Assembly (NCBI GenBank): GCA_900088475.1
Contig: FLMG01003521.1
Span: 186,001-250,000, forward strand
Direction of reading: 5' to 3'
DNA from: Hyphochytrium catenoides
Lineage: Eukaryota; Sar; Hyphochytriomycetes; Hyphochytriales; Hyphochytriaceae
DNA length: 64,000 bases
Made by a program: the position numbers and the translations under genes. The notes below the pieces were generated by a model that did not search any database, was not told the DNA's origin, and saw nothing but the letters and a program-made list of their open reading frames with translations. Positions 25,403 to 35,092 of the stretch are shown in pieces (positions within the stretch are counted from its first letter, which is position 1; the number at the start of each line of letters is the position of its first letter).

Positions 25403-28400
25403 TTCTGATAGATATCAAGCTTCTCTCCCTGATGTGCTGTAAAAGTGGTAGTGTCGTACACGGCGTTGATCTCTAACGCTGATTTATTATGTATATCCGC
25501 GGAAAGAATTTTTACATAATCTTCAAATAGAGACCCAATCATTCTCAGTTTCTTATTGTTGCAATGGGCATCCGGAATAGTTGTTTCTCCTGACAACTGA
25601 CATGGTATGTAAATATTTGAGAGTAGGTTGTTTTCGTCAATACTATCCTCTGTACCAAGCTCAACATGAGCAGTCATAATAGCTTTCACGTCACGAATTC
25701 GATCTTCGGACGACAGGCCCTTGAGATGCGAGAGGATTGTCTTATCAAATTCATAGACAGAGTTTTCTATCGCATTCTCTATCTTTATTGGGTCTCGGCT
25801 ACTGGAGATTAGTTTTTTCAGAGTGATGCGATCCTCATACGGTAAAAACGACTTTTTGCCCTTATTACTGACCTTGAAGTGGTCAATGGATGTGAGTAGG
25901 TCTGCAGTCTCTCGAGCAGAGTCAAAGTTGGTCTCATTCACCACTTTCTTTAGCCTGGTGCGAACAGCCTGATTGCGCTCCTTCGTTATATGGTAGACAA
26001 ACTCAGAAAAGAATAACATATAGAGTCTGGACTTATATTCTGACTTGATGATTTCTGGCAATTTTGAATCGGGAACTAGCACAGTAGCTGATGAACTCAC
26101 TATAGCTTGATCGACCTCCAGCGGGTCATAAGTCAGGGTCAAACTAGGTAGTTCAGGGCCCGCTGCTTCTACAGAATCAACGCCAGTAGGAAAGGGTACT
26201 GTCGAAGGTTCATGGATATAGCTTAGTTTACCGATTTGAAACCCGATAAACTCACCTTTCATATTTTTCAGTAAGTGATGAATACGTCTCTCGGTAAGGG
26301 TACATTGGAGCTCATCACTTCCCAGGTCGTTGATTGTGGCAAAGAAGTCCCTCAGTGTTGACTGCTTGTAGCGGTGGGCGGGTCTTGCATCGGTGGAGAT
26401 CTCTACCTTAGGCAGATATTTCTTAGAAGCACAATAGTCAACTGGGATATAGGCATACTCCTCTGGGCTGGCCTGTTTGCGTACGATCACTGCATAACAG
26501 AGATCTCGACTATCGACTAGCTTCAATACCGGCTCCCATTCTTTAGAAGAATTAAAGATAGATTGAAGTATACACAGTTCATTAACTCCCTGGTCATTTG
26601 AATAACCTGAGACTGTAGTCCGTACCATAGACTTTATTGAGTTGACGGGAGCCATGTATTCATCACTGATCATGGACGAAAATGATATAGTCGGTCGTAG
26701 GTTCTTCGGGTCGATTGTCTCATCTTTGACATAGACTGGATAGATGCCTGTCCTAGTATGTGCTACAAGCAATAAACGAGAGTCTTCGCTGTACGAGAAG
26801 TCCGCCGGCAAGACTAGTGCGATCCTACCATCCTGATCTGTCTCATCCCAAATGATGGTCTCAACATTATAGAGATCCTTGGCTAAGCTTGTGATAATAC
26901 TCGTCCATGCAGACGGATCATCTAGGGGAATAAAGTCATTGTGCTTGTTCAGAAAGACATTGGTGATGGTGTCAGCTAAACTTTCTGGCGAATCAAAGGC
27001 ACTTGCCGAACCATTGCCTATCAGATGATACATAGGGCCATAATCTCTTACGCGCTTTGCCATATCTTCTATGACCTCTTCTATACTTGAACCTATAGCT
27101 TCGGATGAGCCAGCAAGAGAAGTGAAAATTGACATTGCCACGCCACAGTCACTCAGGGAGGGTAGCTGTTGTTCCACGCCAAAGAGGACGTACTCACACT
27201 GGTTACAGCTAACTGACAACGCCTTGAGTTTCTGCTGCAGGGCATTACTGACACGAGACACACGGTGGAGAGGGATCGGTTTGCCATACGACAATATATA
27301 ATTAGATTCAGATTGTACAGGTTCTACAATATGATTCTTGAAACAGTCTTTATCTGTCTCGGAGACCGGCTCAGTCTTCTGACAGCAAGGTAAACAATAG
27401 TTCAAGGGATGCTTTCCAATTTTGAATCCTAGATGTGGGAAGGCCTTGTGTGGACACTTGTAGTAGGCGGGCTGCTTGTAAGTAAAGTTCCAGTACTTGA
27501 CAAGAGATTTCTTAACACTGGCTGGTAAGGCCTTGTACTCTTGTTCTGTATAAAGAATGGGTTGACGTGACGCTTGACAAGCCACAGCGTAAACCTTAGC
27601 CTTGGGATCAAATCGTTTTAGGTCGTAAAGCTCAGGATCTTTTTCTTGTAGCGTCTTTAACGAATATTTGGATAGGCCCGTTGGTGCTTCGTCAGCTCTA
27701 ATTTTCTGTTTATTCAGATAATGAAGTAAGTACTGTTTTATGATCTGAAACTCCTCTGGATCACTTAGGTTACCAACTTCAATGCGAACGTTCGTTGTTC
27801 GAAGCTGAAGCCTGACCTCTCGTTCGTCCACCATGCCTTTGAAAAATGAGATCAGGAAGCAGTTATCGGAGTGGTAGTCATTGCGCGAGCATTCATCGTC
27901 CTTGAGTTGCAGGATTCCGCCCTTAACATAATCATCTAGGCCTCCTCGTATACGGGTAAACGTAGCGACGCTGATGACTTTCTCCCAATACGTGTTCATG
28001 TGCAGTGACTGTTTCATGACCGATGACTTATCGAAGGCAATAATCTTGCCACCGTCTGGTACAGCAGCAACACCCATCTCTTGATTAATAGTCTTGATGA
28101 GTGGATTCACAATAGAGCCTATGTACACCAAAGTCTTCTTGTACTCCATTGATTCATCTTCGTTGAAGGTGACAAAGATCTGGCTATCGACTCCTGTAGC
28201 TTTGATGGTGAAGACGATGAAGTTGTTGAATGGGCGACGGATGACAAAGGTAACATGGGGCACAGTCGTTTTTACAATGCGCTGCAGATGGCGCTTCTGA
28301 ATAATCCGGTTCACGGCATCATCATATGAGACATGCTTTTTCATAAGGAGGCGGTTTCCTGCTCGGTCAATAATGTAGGCGACAATGGCGGGTACAGCAG

Positions 28401-29178
28401 ATGAAGTTGCCATCCAGTCTGCAATGTTACGAACATTAATGGACCTTGCCCCCAGATCTACATGTAGCTCTTCAGCCAATAGAGAAATGGGCCCTGAGTT
28501 CTTGGGTTCCCGGGCTTTGGCTTGTTGTTTGCTGTTAACTGGTCCGGCTTGCCGGGAATGAATCTCTTGTGCAATTTTGACTTGTTGCTTGATCATTATG
28601 TCTACTTCCTCTTGTGTTTCCTCAGTTACCTCGGAAGGATCTTTGAGATGTGTCTTGAAGAGGGCATGGGTGATTTGAGGCCAGAACATAATGACGAATC
28701 CATAATACATAATATCAAAGAGGTGGCTCTCATGTTGTATATCCCTTACCACATCCCGCGTCAGAATAGTGTCGATATCCACAAGAAAAAGTTCTTTCAA
28801 GCTCGGACCAACACGACGTGTCTCCTTTGAGAGATCAACACTAATGTCCTCCTTATGCTCCGTCAAAAACTGGTTCATCGGAATACCTGCCAAGACAATC
28901 TCGTTGTCACTATTGCCACTTGACGATTGACGTTTGAACCACTCAGCTATATTGGTTGACACTAGGACCACATCTACAGAGACATCAAAGGTTGACTCTC
29001 CATCGCGAGTGTACAAGTATTGTCTGTATGGCGGGATCCCATGACTCACCCAGATCTTCTTCTTAACATCTATAAAGGTGTCTTCAGGAAAAATTGGGCA
29101 AGTCTTCTGGCTAAAGCGGAATCGGTCTAGGACCTCATTGGTGCTTGGATTGATATTTATGACACAAAATTCTGTCAT
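25399..29178 (-). CDS. Early transcription factor large subunit-like protein (VETF-L/A7-like)
   Basis: 1259 residues. The best marker is a Cys cluster at about residues 565-600, with 'YKCPHKAFPHLGF' and 'NYCLPCCQKTEP' followed by a further Cys. This matches the zinc-like centre of the poxvirus VETF large subunit and its relatives in other large DNA viruses (recalled pattern). The N-terminal region contains 'FRFSQKTCPIFPEDTF' and a basic linker 'SKQQAKAREPKNSG'. The C-terminal third is helical and charged ('VVNETNFDSARETADLLTSI'). In poxviruses the protein binds early promoters downstream of the start site. The neighbouring TBP-like gene supports a transcription role. Confidence 0.65.
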   Translation of the reverse strand: MTEFCVININPSTNEVLDRFRFSQKTCPIFPEDTFIDVKKKIWVSHGIPPYRQYLYTRDGESTFDVSVDVVLVSTNIAEWFKRQSSSGNSDNEIVLAGIPMNQFLTEHKEDISVDLSKETRRVGPSLKELFLVDIDTILTRDVVRDIQHESHLFDIMYYGFVIMFWPQITHALFKTHLKDPSEVTEETQEEVDIMIKQQVKIAQEIHSRQAGPVNSKQQAKAREPKNSGPISLLAEELHVDLGARSINVRNIADWMATSSAVPAIVAYIIDRAGNRLLMKKHVSYDDAVNRIIQKRHLQRIVKTTVPHVTFVIRRPFNNFIVFTIKATGVDSQIFVTFNEDESMEYKKTLVYIGSIVNPLIKTINQEMGVAAVPDGGKIIAFDKSSVMKQSLHMNTYWEKVISVATFTRIRGGLDDYVKGGILQLKDDECSRNDYHSDNCFLISFFKGMVDEREVRLQLRTTNVRIEVGNLSDPEEFQIIKQYLLHYLNKQKIRADEAPTGLSKYSLKTLQEKDPELYDLKRFDPKAKVYAVACQASRQPILYTEQEYKALPASVKKSLVKYWNFTYKQPAYYKCPHKAFPHLGFKIGKHPLNYCLPCCQKTEPVSETDKDCFKNHIVEPVQSESNYILSYGKPIPLHRVSRVSNALQQKLKALSVSCNQCEYVLFGVEQQLPSLSDCGVAMSIFTSLAGSSEAIGSSIEEVIEDMAKRVRDYGPMYHLIGNGSASAFDSPESLADTITNVFLNKHNDFIPLDDPSAWTSIITSLAKDLYNVETIIWDETDQDGRIALVLPADFSYSEDSRLLLVAHTRTGIYPVYVKDETIDPKNLRPTISFSSMISDEYMAPVNSIKSMVRTTVSGYSNDQGVNELCILQSIFNSSKEWEPVLKLVDSRDLCYAVIVRKQASPEEYAYIPVDYCASKKYLPKVEISTDARPAHRYKQSTLRDFFATINDLGSDELQCTLTERRIHHLLKNMKGEFIGFQIGKLSYIHEPSTVPFPTGVDSVEAAGPELPSLTLTYDPLEVDQAIVSSSATVLVPDSKLPEIIKSEYKSRLYMLFFSEFVYHITKERNQAVRTRLKKVVNETNFDSARETADLLTSIDHFKVSNKGKKSFLPYEDRITLKKLISSSRDPIKIENAIENSVYEFDKTILSHLKGLSSEDRIRDVKAIMTAHVELGTEDSIDENNLLSNIYIPCQLSGETTIPDAHCNNKKLRMIGSLFEDYVKILSADIHNKSALEINAVYDTTTFTAHQGEKLDIYQK

Positions 29179-29202
29179 CCCTCTTAGTATAAATAATATA
29201 GG
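29179..29202. promoter_or_regulatory. 24-base bidirectional promoter region
   Basis: The leftward VETF-L-like gene and the rightward zincin gene start back to back with only 24 bases between their ATGs. The spacer contains TAGTATAAATAATATA. Both promoters must lie here or inside the opposite coding sequence. Other divergent starts in the window also have A/T-rich spacers. Confidence 0.4.
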
Positions 29203-29865
29203 ATGCCTAGTAAACCGGACAGCAGTACCTGCGACAACTATACCTTTATTGCTATAATTATTCTTTATCTTTTTGTCCTAATATGGTGGACTAGCAACAA
29301 CGCTAGCAGATTCACAACCATCACTATAACAGGCCATGATGGCGTAGTCTACAAGGTGCAGAAGAACTTTGATGACCGGCAGTTAGCTGCAGAGTATTTG
29401 ACAGAAGCTAACAAACGCATCATCAAGCTGGGCATGCACCTCAAGCGTAAGTATAAAAATTTTAAGTCATGTCCTGTGAAGGCAAAACAGATTAACAATC
29501 TGTTGAGTAGGTACAATCCCGATAACCTTATAGAGAATAATCCAAACATCAAGGGTGAGTCATCGTATACACTAAACAAGGGCAGGCTGGTGGCTATGTG
29601 TTTACGAGACAAGATAAGCCACAAGGTCCATGACTTTGATACGATAATGTTTGTCTACCTACACGAACTTGCTCACATAGCAACGGATGTCGCACAACAT
29701 GAGACAGGGTTCTGGCAAACCTTCAAATGGCTCCTAGGTGAAGCAGAGGAAGCTGGAGTCTACAAGAACATCGATTTCAAGAAAGTACCTGTGAACTACT
29801 GTGGTCATTACGTTAACTATACTCCTTACTTCGATGCTGACGTGGCTGACCTTTGCTTCACTTAG
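29203..29865 (+). CDS. Membrane-anchored zinc metallopeptidase (WLM/SprT-like)
   Basis: 220 residues. A single hydrophobic helix lies at about residues 14-31 ('FIAIIILYLFVLIWW'). The catalytic segment 'FVYLHELAHIATD' has HExxH, and 'HETGFWQTFKWLLGEAEEAG' follows about 10 residues later, with a His and Glu residues that could complete the zinc site. This HELAH....H..FW pattern is typical of WLM/SprT-type peptidases. An N-terminal anchor with the catalytic domain on one side suggests a virion or membrane-bound protease. Its 3' end overlaps the convergent RING gene by 4 bases. Confidence 0.78.
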   Translation: MPSKPDSSTCDNYTFIAIIILYLFVLIWWTSNNASRFTTITITGHDGVVYKVQKNFDDRQLAAEYLTEANKRIIKLGMHLKRKYKNFKSCPVKAKQINNLLSRYNPDNLIENNPNIKGESSYTLNKGRLVAMCLRDKISHKVHDFDTIMFVYLHELAHIATDVAQHETGFWQTFKWLLGEAEEAGVYKNIDFKKVPVNYCGHYVNYTPYFDADVADLCFT

Positions 29866-30803
29866 TAGAAGAGTGGATTAATGGAATTGCATAGAAGGCA
29901 CTTTGTTCCATGATGCCTATGGTTGCCGAACCACCGGCGCCAACATGACCGATGGAACTCGCCACTCTTACAAGTACTGCATTTGAAAAACAAAGATGAA
30001 GACTCATCGTAGCAGATTGCACAAGTCATAGTCTCGTGCTGCTTGCGAACAAGTCCAGAGACGTCGGGGCAGCGGGTATTGTGGCTAGCCATAGTCCTCC
30101 TGAAACATCGCTGTATCTTCGTTACTGCAGCAATGCGGCGTTGGCTCTTTTGCAGTGAGTCTGCTGCTGATCGCCGGAATGCGTCGACTATCGCTTGAGG
30201 ACTTCTCAGTTGAACGCTATCACCGTCACTTCCGTCATCTGTAAAGCTAAAGCGTATGGGTCTTGTGTATCGAACATAACGCGATGTTCCGTCTGTGCTA
30301 GGCATCACCTGTGCTACAACAACACCATCTGCATCAGAAGACCAGGATGGCCATGAGGTGATACTCCGAACATAGTCATCCAAGGTTGCTGTATCAGGAG
30401 GGAGAGTGGTCTCTGGCTGTCGTTGTCGTGACCGTAGCATGGTAATGACAGACTCCAGCTCATCATAACTCATACTTGGAACTACAGCCGCCAGTCCATC
30501 ATCTGAGGCATCATCTGAGGCATCGTCTGAGTCGTCCATTAATATGTCGTGCTCCAACTGGCGTAAGACTCCTTCTGGAAGTGTAGCTCCTATTTCTCGC
30601 AAAGACCTCAGCATAACATACTGCAGAATGTCCTGACGCCGGATCAGGTGTAGATAATCCTCCAGTACCGTCACGTCTCTGTCCAACCAATTTTGGACTA
30701 ATGTCTGTAGAGTAGGTGGTTCTGCTTCAGGCTCTGGAAGAAGAGTTTGCGCCAGCGACATCGTGTCTCTTGAGTATGTCTCTTGGGTGACGAGGCTAAC
30801 CAT
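29862..30803 (-). CDS. RING-type zinc-finger protein, paralogue of 18264-19031
   Basis: About 313 residues. The C-terminal RING reads 'CAICYDESSSLFFKC', 'CKSGEFHRSCW', then 'GTKCLLCNSINPLFY', nearly the same as the protein at 18264-19031. An upstream helix 'IAAVTKIQRCFRRTMAS' is also shared. The N-terminal part is longer, with an acidic 'DDSDDASDDASDDG' stretch, and otherwise diverged. Two ATGs are possible, 30803 and 30761; the second matches the 'MS..Q' start of the paralogue. A TTG at 30860 was rejected. 'TTTTTCCATC' stands before the start of both paralogues and could be part of a shared promoter. Likely an E3-type protein. Confidence 0.8.
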   Translation of the reverse strand: MVSLVTQETYSRDTMSLAQTLLPEPEAEPPTLQTLVQNWLDRDVTVLEDYLHLIRRQDILQYVMLRSLREIGATLPEGVLRQLEHDILMDDSDDASDDASDDGLAAVVPSMSYDELESVITMLRSRQRQPETTLPPDTATLDDYVRSITSWPSWSSDADGVVVAQVMPSTDGTSRYVRYTRPIRFSFTDDGSDGDSVQLRSPQAIVDAFRRSAADSLQKSQRRIAAVTKIQRCFRRTMASHNTRCPDVSGLVRKQHETMTCAICYDESSSLFFKCSTCKSGEFHRSCWRRWFGNHRHHGTKCLLCNSINPLFY

Positions 30804-30935
30804 AGGATGGAAAAAATAGATATGTAGCGTTTGAAGTGGGGGCCCTGGTGCGCCTCTCAAGCCAAGAAACTGTTTTAGGGAGAGTTTTGTGCAAGAGGTT
30901 TGTGCAAGAGGTCACTCATCCCCCAGAAGTCTTAA

Positions 30936-32609
30936 ATGAAAATTGCCAAACAACCTCTACCTTGTGATATTTTTTTGTGGGGCTTTTGGGGGCCTATAGT
31001 TATAAGGCGAGGCCCAACCAACAACTTCTGGGAACCAAAAGAGATGACAAGCAAATCTTCACAGACACAGAGTCTCGCTGCTCTTCGAACAAACCCAAAT
31101 GTCGTCCGTCTATTGAAGCCGCTGACTATTATTCTGAAGCAGAAGCCTCCCATCTTCCAGAAGACATTAACTGTTTATAATGGTGGAACTGGTATGACAG
31201 CCTTTGACGAAGGGGATCTCCTTATAGGCAATGCTCCCGTCATCGCAAAGCTACCTATTGGCAACATTGATCAGGTACTAACTGTGACTAATCTTGGATC
31301 ATCAGGCTGGACAGACAGTTTGCTCCGTGCCAAACAAAACTTATTGAACTATGATCTTATCAACAAATTTAGTTATTTCCAGTCACAGAGTACCATCTTG
31401 CGAGATGACTTCAAAGCCAAGAACACAGCAATCTTTCAGATGGAACAGGACATTGGCTACGTCAATGCAAGTATCGTAAGCACATCCAGCAAGATTAGTT
31501 CCACGGAGACTAAGCTGGCCAATAGTAACAGTGTCTTAAGCAATCTCGAAAGTACTACGAATGCGGCTCAAGCGACGATTAGTGGTATCTACAGTGACCT
31601 TGTCGTAGTGGATGATAAGATTAATAACATAGACAGTTCTCTCAATAGTCAGCTAAGCAATGTTGGGTCTCTGTTTACGAGTGTCAGTCAACTTCATAAT
31701 AGCATTAGTACTGTCTATAGCAATGTGACCTCTGACATTACTTTCAAGAATCTTATCATAAATGGAGACTTTCAGATCTGGCAGCGAGGAACGTACTTCA
31801 GCGGCGTTCACCGTGACTCGCCGTCTGCCTATATCACAGCAGACCGGTGGTACCATTCCCGAGAGACAGACGGTATACTTACAAGTAAGAAAGGTAGTGC
31901 GACCATAACGCCTGGATCTGCGCCAACAAATACGTTGGTGTTGTCTCTTCAGGGGGCTACTACGGGGCTATCGCTAATGACAACCGTGGAAGATGCAAGG
32001 ACGTTGCAGAACACCTTTGCGAGTCTAAGCTTCTGGGTACGCTGTGATACCGCACAGACCTTGACTGTGACGGTTGTACAGAACTTCGGTGCAGGAGGGA
32101 GTACTCCGGTGACATTGATTACAACTTCCTGTGTACCTACTGGCGTGTGGAGCCGTTGGTCGACCTCGTTCTCTGTGCCAGACATTACTGACTCCGTCAT
32201 TGGATCACACAGCTACATCCAGCTCATCATCACTACTCAATCTTCTTTTGATAATCTAGAGTTTGCCTATGTGCAGCTGGAGGATAACGTAAGTGCAACA
32301 AACTTTAGTAGTCGCCAGTATACACTGGAAGAGACTCTCTGCAAGAGGTACTACGAAGAAGGTTACTCGATCTACTCCGGGCGCGGGACTGCAAACCTCG
32401 GTGTGTCCATAACCCATTCCTACTCTGTTACAAAGTTCAAAGTGCCTGTGCTGAACGCCATAGTGGTCAACAGTGACGGGTTCAGAAATACAGCGTCAGT
32501 AGGGTTCATGAATGAACTGAATACAGGCTCCACGAAGGTAACAAAAAATGGAATCTCCGGCTATGGGAGCGTCACTGTGAAGTACCAAGCCGATGCTGAA
32601 ATCATCTAG
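30936..32609 (+). CDS. Fibre-like virion protein, 557 aa
   Basis: Modular and similar to phage tail fibres. A 'NGGTGMTAFDEGDLLIGN' module (about residues 82-100) continues 'AKLPIGNIDQVLTV'; the same module recurs in both giant proteins at 39859 and 54000. A coiled-coil stalk (about 165-265, rich in Ser, Asn, Leu) follows. A knob begins 'KNLIINGDFQIWQRGTYF' at about residue 271, with a beta-rich domain and a C-terminal module 'LCKRYYEEGYSIYSG' ending 'ADAEII', shared with the partial gene at 1-431. The layout suggests a trimeric fibre (inference). The neighbour on the right is a GDP-mannose enzyme, which could supply sugars for fibre glycosylation. Confidence 0.78.
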   Translation: MKIAKQPLPCDIFLWGFWGPIVIRRGPTNNFWEPKEMTSKSSQTQSLAALRTNPNVVRLLKPLTIILKQKPPIFQKTLTVYNGGTGMTAFDEGDLLIGNAPVIAKLPIGNIDQVLTVTNLGSSGWTDSLLRAKQNLLNYDLINKFSYFQSQSTILRDDFKAKNTAIFQMEQDIGYVNASIVSTSSKISSTETKLANSNSVLSNLESTTNAAQATISGIYSDLVVVDDKINNIDSSLNSQLSNVGSLFTSVSQLHNSISTVYSNVTSDITFKNLIINGDFQIWQRGTYFSGVHRDSPSAYITADRWYHSRETDGILTSKKGSATITPGSAPTNTLVLSLQGATTGLSLMTTVEDARTLQNTFASLSFWVRCDTAQTLTVTVVQNFGAGGSTPVTLITTSCVPTGVWSRWSTSFSVPDITDSVIGSHSYIQLIITTQSSFDNLEFAYVQLEDNVSATNFSSRQYTLEETLCKRYYEEGYSIYSGRGTANLGVSITHSYSVTKFKVPVLNAIVVNSDGFRNTASVGFMNELNTGSTKVTKNGISGYGSVTVKYQADAEII

Positions 32610-32700
32610 GCCATTCGCACGCAATACTTGGCACAGCTAGATCATAAGGCGCGGCCGTCCTTCGCTCCCAATGAAGCTAGCTTGAATCGCAGCCAGGACG

Positions 32701-33873
32701 CTACAGTTTACATCGTTTGCGAACATCAAAGGTAGCATGTTCTTCAACAATGGATGGTTCATGGTTCTTGATATCCTTAACAATGGATTTGACTTCATTA
32801 CTGTGTCCGGGTGCCATGATGAGCAAGGCATCCTCTGTGTTAACTACGATGAGGTCTTCTACGCCAACAAGGCACACCACCTTATGCTTTCCCGCAGAGT
32901 TGTTGACGTAACAGCGCTTGGACTTGATAGAGTATGTCAGATCGTTGTTAGTAGCAGGTATGGTCACATTATCCTTGTCTTTCTGAGATCGTAGGTGGTA
33001 CTCGGCGACAGAGTCCCACGAGCCGACATCTGACCATCCCAGATTGTCGCATTGAACAACAACGAGCCGTTCCGTTTTCTCAAGAAGTGCAATGTCAAAC
33101 GACAGCTTATGTTTATAAGTCTTAGGATAGTTGATGAGGATACTATTGGGAGACTTGAACGCTGCCGAGTGGAGTTCTTTCGTGTCCTGAAGCAGATTGG
33201 GTGCATGGCTATCTAGCTCTTCATATAGCACCTTCGCCTTGGCACACACGATTCCAGAGTTCCAGAGGTAAGCTCCAGATTCTACATACTCCTTCGCCGT
33301 TTCAAGATCTGGCTTCTCCTTGAAGCTGTCAACATGACTTACACCATCATGAGAGTCCAGAGATTTATTCTTCTTGATGTAGCCGAACCCTGTCTCTGGC
33401 TTATCTGGAGTGATACCAAAGATGGCGATAAAGCCTTCTTGTGCAACCTTCACCGCTTTCTCTACTACTCTGACAAACTCATTCTGATTCTTTATCACGT
33501 GATCAGAAGGTAGCAGAAGTAGGATACTCTCTGGATCTCTCTCAGTACAGTCGATGACGGGCAGGGTCATTGCTGGTGCAGTGTCATGGCCCCCGCTCTC
33601 AAGAATGTAGTGAGTGCTGAAGCTCTCATAATCTTTCCGTGGTAGCTTGGCAAACTCTTCTGACGTAAGGTCATAAAGGCTCTGGAGGGTAACAACGTAA
33701 ATGTCAGAAGGGTTGAATAATAGACATCGCTGCAATGTATTCTGAAACAAAGTCTCATTCCCATTCTGATTCGTCATTGAAAGGAAAGGCTTAGGCAGGT
33801 TGGCTCGTGCAAGAGGAAACGAACGACTAGCTGACCCTCCGCTTATAATAACAGGAACAAGACTCGTAATCAT
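32701..33873 (-). CDS. Mannose-1-phosphate guanylyltransferase (GDP-mannose pyrophosphorylase)
   Basis: This enzyme makes GDP-mannose from mannose 1-phosphate and GTP. 390 residues, close to the catalytic domain of bacterial ManC-type enzymes. The nucleotide-binding signature is 'ISGGSASRSFPLARANLPKP' (about residues 10-29). 'LLLPSDHVI', 'FKEKPD', 'SGAYLWNSGI', 'SFDIALLEKT' and 'GWSDVGSWDSV' are all family hallmarks. Ser-Phe replaces the usual Leu-Trp in the signature. The C-terminal segment is a short beta tail with 'VVNTEDALLIMAPGHSNEVK'; the isomerase domain of bifunctional ManC is absent. It probably feeds glycan synthesis for virion surface proteins (inference). Confidence 0.95.
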   Translation of the reverse strand: MITSLVPVIISGGSASRSFPLARANLPKPFLSMTNQNGNETLFQNTLQRCLLFNPSDIYVVTLQSLYDLTSEEFAKLPRKDYESFSTHYILESGGHDTAPAMTLPVIDCTERDPESILLLLPSDHVIKNQNEFVRVVEKAVKVAQEGFIAIFGITPDKPETGFGYIKKNKSLDSHDGVSHVDSFKEKPDLETAKEYVESGAYLWNSGIVCAKAKVLYEELDSHAPNLLQDTKELHSAAFKSPNSILINYPKTYKHKLSFDIALLEKTERLVVVQCDNLGWSDVGSWDSVAEYHLRSQKDKDNVTIPATNNDLTYSIKSKRCYVNNSAGKHKVVCLVGVEDLIVVNTEDALLIMAPGHSNEVKSIVKDIKNHEPSIVEEHATFDVRKRCKL

Positions 33874-34030
33874 TATTTCAAGCCTTCTTAATATAACATA
33901 TATAAGAAGAAAATATTATCATCGCTGGAGTAATAAAAAAATCTCTTAACTGGTTAGTGGGGCCAGGATGAACAAAAAAATTAAGTAGAAACAATATTAT
34001 TTTTTCTGGCCTAGAGAATATAAATGAAGG

Positions 34031-34594
34031 ATGAACTTCACTGAAGCACTACCTGACGTGACAGCTTCCTATGCTGGTAGCTATGTAACTCCGGATCTCT
34101 ATATTTCTGACAGTCAACCGAACTATTATTCTGTCAATGGTGTACTGGCATGTGGCGACAACATTCTTGAGAATGTGAATCATAAGATTCTAAACGATCG
34201 CAATACCTGTGTAGCCAACACAGTTTACCCTAAGAGTCTAGATGTGAAGAAGGTTAGAGACACAGAGACATACAGTCGTGGCTTGGAAGGTTTCCGTTCT
34301 GACTCTCCAATGAAGAAGCGTGTATCATGGGGACCATCAGTTGTGCATGACTATGAACCTTTTACGTCGACCAGTAGAGTTAGCAGGCAAGGAGGATGTC
34401 CCTGCAGTCGGCCTTCCAATGGACCGTTTGATCTGAGCGACAATACAATAGTACTGCTCATGTTCGCATTCATTCTCTATATGATCTATTGCGTCCTAAG
34501 TATGAAAACCGAGATGGACCACATGAGACAGATGGTCACGATGATGCATTACAACAATACTGGGAGTAGCCGTCCGCCGTCCCACGTAGTGTAA
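34031..34594 (+). CDS. Predicted membrane protein, 187 aa
   Basis: Family not recognised. The N-terminal about 135 residues are polar with several Cys ('GGCPCSRPSNG'). One hydrophobic helix lies at about 139-160 ('IVLLMFAFILYMIYCVL'), then a Met/His-rich tail 'MDHMRQMVTMMHYNN'. The start at 34031 follows an A/T-rich leader of over 100 bases, shared divergently with the guanylyltransferase at 33873. The layout, with a long domain before a tail-type anchor, is typical of virion membrane proteins. Function unknown. Confidence 0.68.
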   Translation: MNFTEALPDVTASYAGSYVTPDLYISDSQPNYYSVNGVLACGDNILENVNHKILNDRNTCVANTVYPKSLDVKKVRDTETYSRGLEGFRSDSPMKKRVSWGPSVVHDYEPFTSTSRVSRQGGCPCSRPSNGPFDLSDNTIVLLMFAFILYMIYCVLSMKTEMDHMRQMVTMMHYNNTGSSRPPSHVV

Positions 34595-34691
34595 GCACAG
34601 TTGGCCGGTTCAAGAGAACTTTGAAGAGCAATAATATTTTTTTTGTAAGTCTATTGTATATCACGTCCTACTATTATCAGATCACCACATC

Positions 34692-35075
34692 ATGGTATTC
34701 TTCCAGAGTTACGCGAATCCCGAATACCTAAGAGCGAACGGTAGCGCATGGGTAATTCGTAATGTTGTTTGGGTTCTCACGCTAATGTATCTGCTTTCCT
34801 ATCTCTCACAGCCGCAATGTACTTCTGGAGAGTATGAGATGATAGTGTCAGGCCAAGCAACTACTACCACATACACATCATGTGGAGTTAAATGGTTGAA
34901 GTTCATTGTTGTTTACCTTATTTGGCTCCTACCTATATGTGGCCTTATCACAGCTATGACTAAGGAAGAACAGATTACGAACGATAAGGGGGTTCAGCAA
35001 ACCGTAAAGCATCCAGTCTACAAGAAGACCAATTCGGCTCTGGTTAGGGTGGGAAGAAAGCTCTTCCTACCTTAG
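34692..35075 (+). CDS. Small two-helix membrane protein, 127 aa
   Basis: Two hydrophobic helices: about residues 18-35 ('VVWVLTLMYLLSYL') and 69-90 ('FIVVYLIWLLPICGLI'). Two Cys in the loop between them ('QPQCTSGEYE' and 'TYTSCGVKW') could form a disulfide on the outer side. The C-terminus is basic ('KKTNSALVRVGRKLFLP'). No family recognised. It follows the 187-aa membrane protein on the same strand, 97 bases on. Confidence 0.68.
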   Translation: MVFFQSYANPEYLRANGSAWVIRNVVWVLTLMYLLSYLSQPQCTSGEYEMIVSGQATTTTYTSCGVKWLKFIVVYLIWLLPICGLITAMTKEEQITNDKGVQQTVKHPVYKKTNSALVRVGRKLFLP

Positions 35076-35092
35076 TCCTTGAGCGGTTAGAC

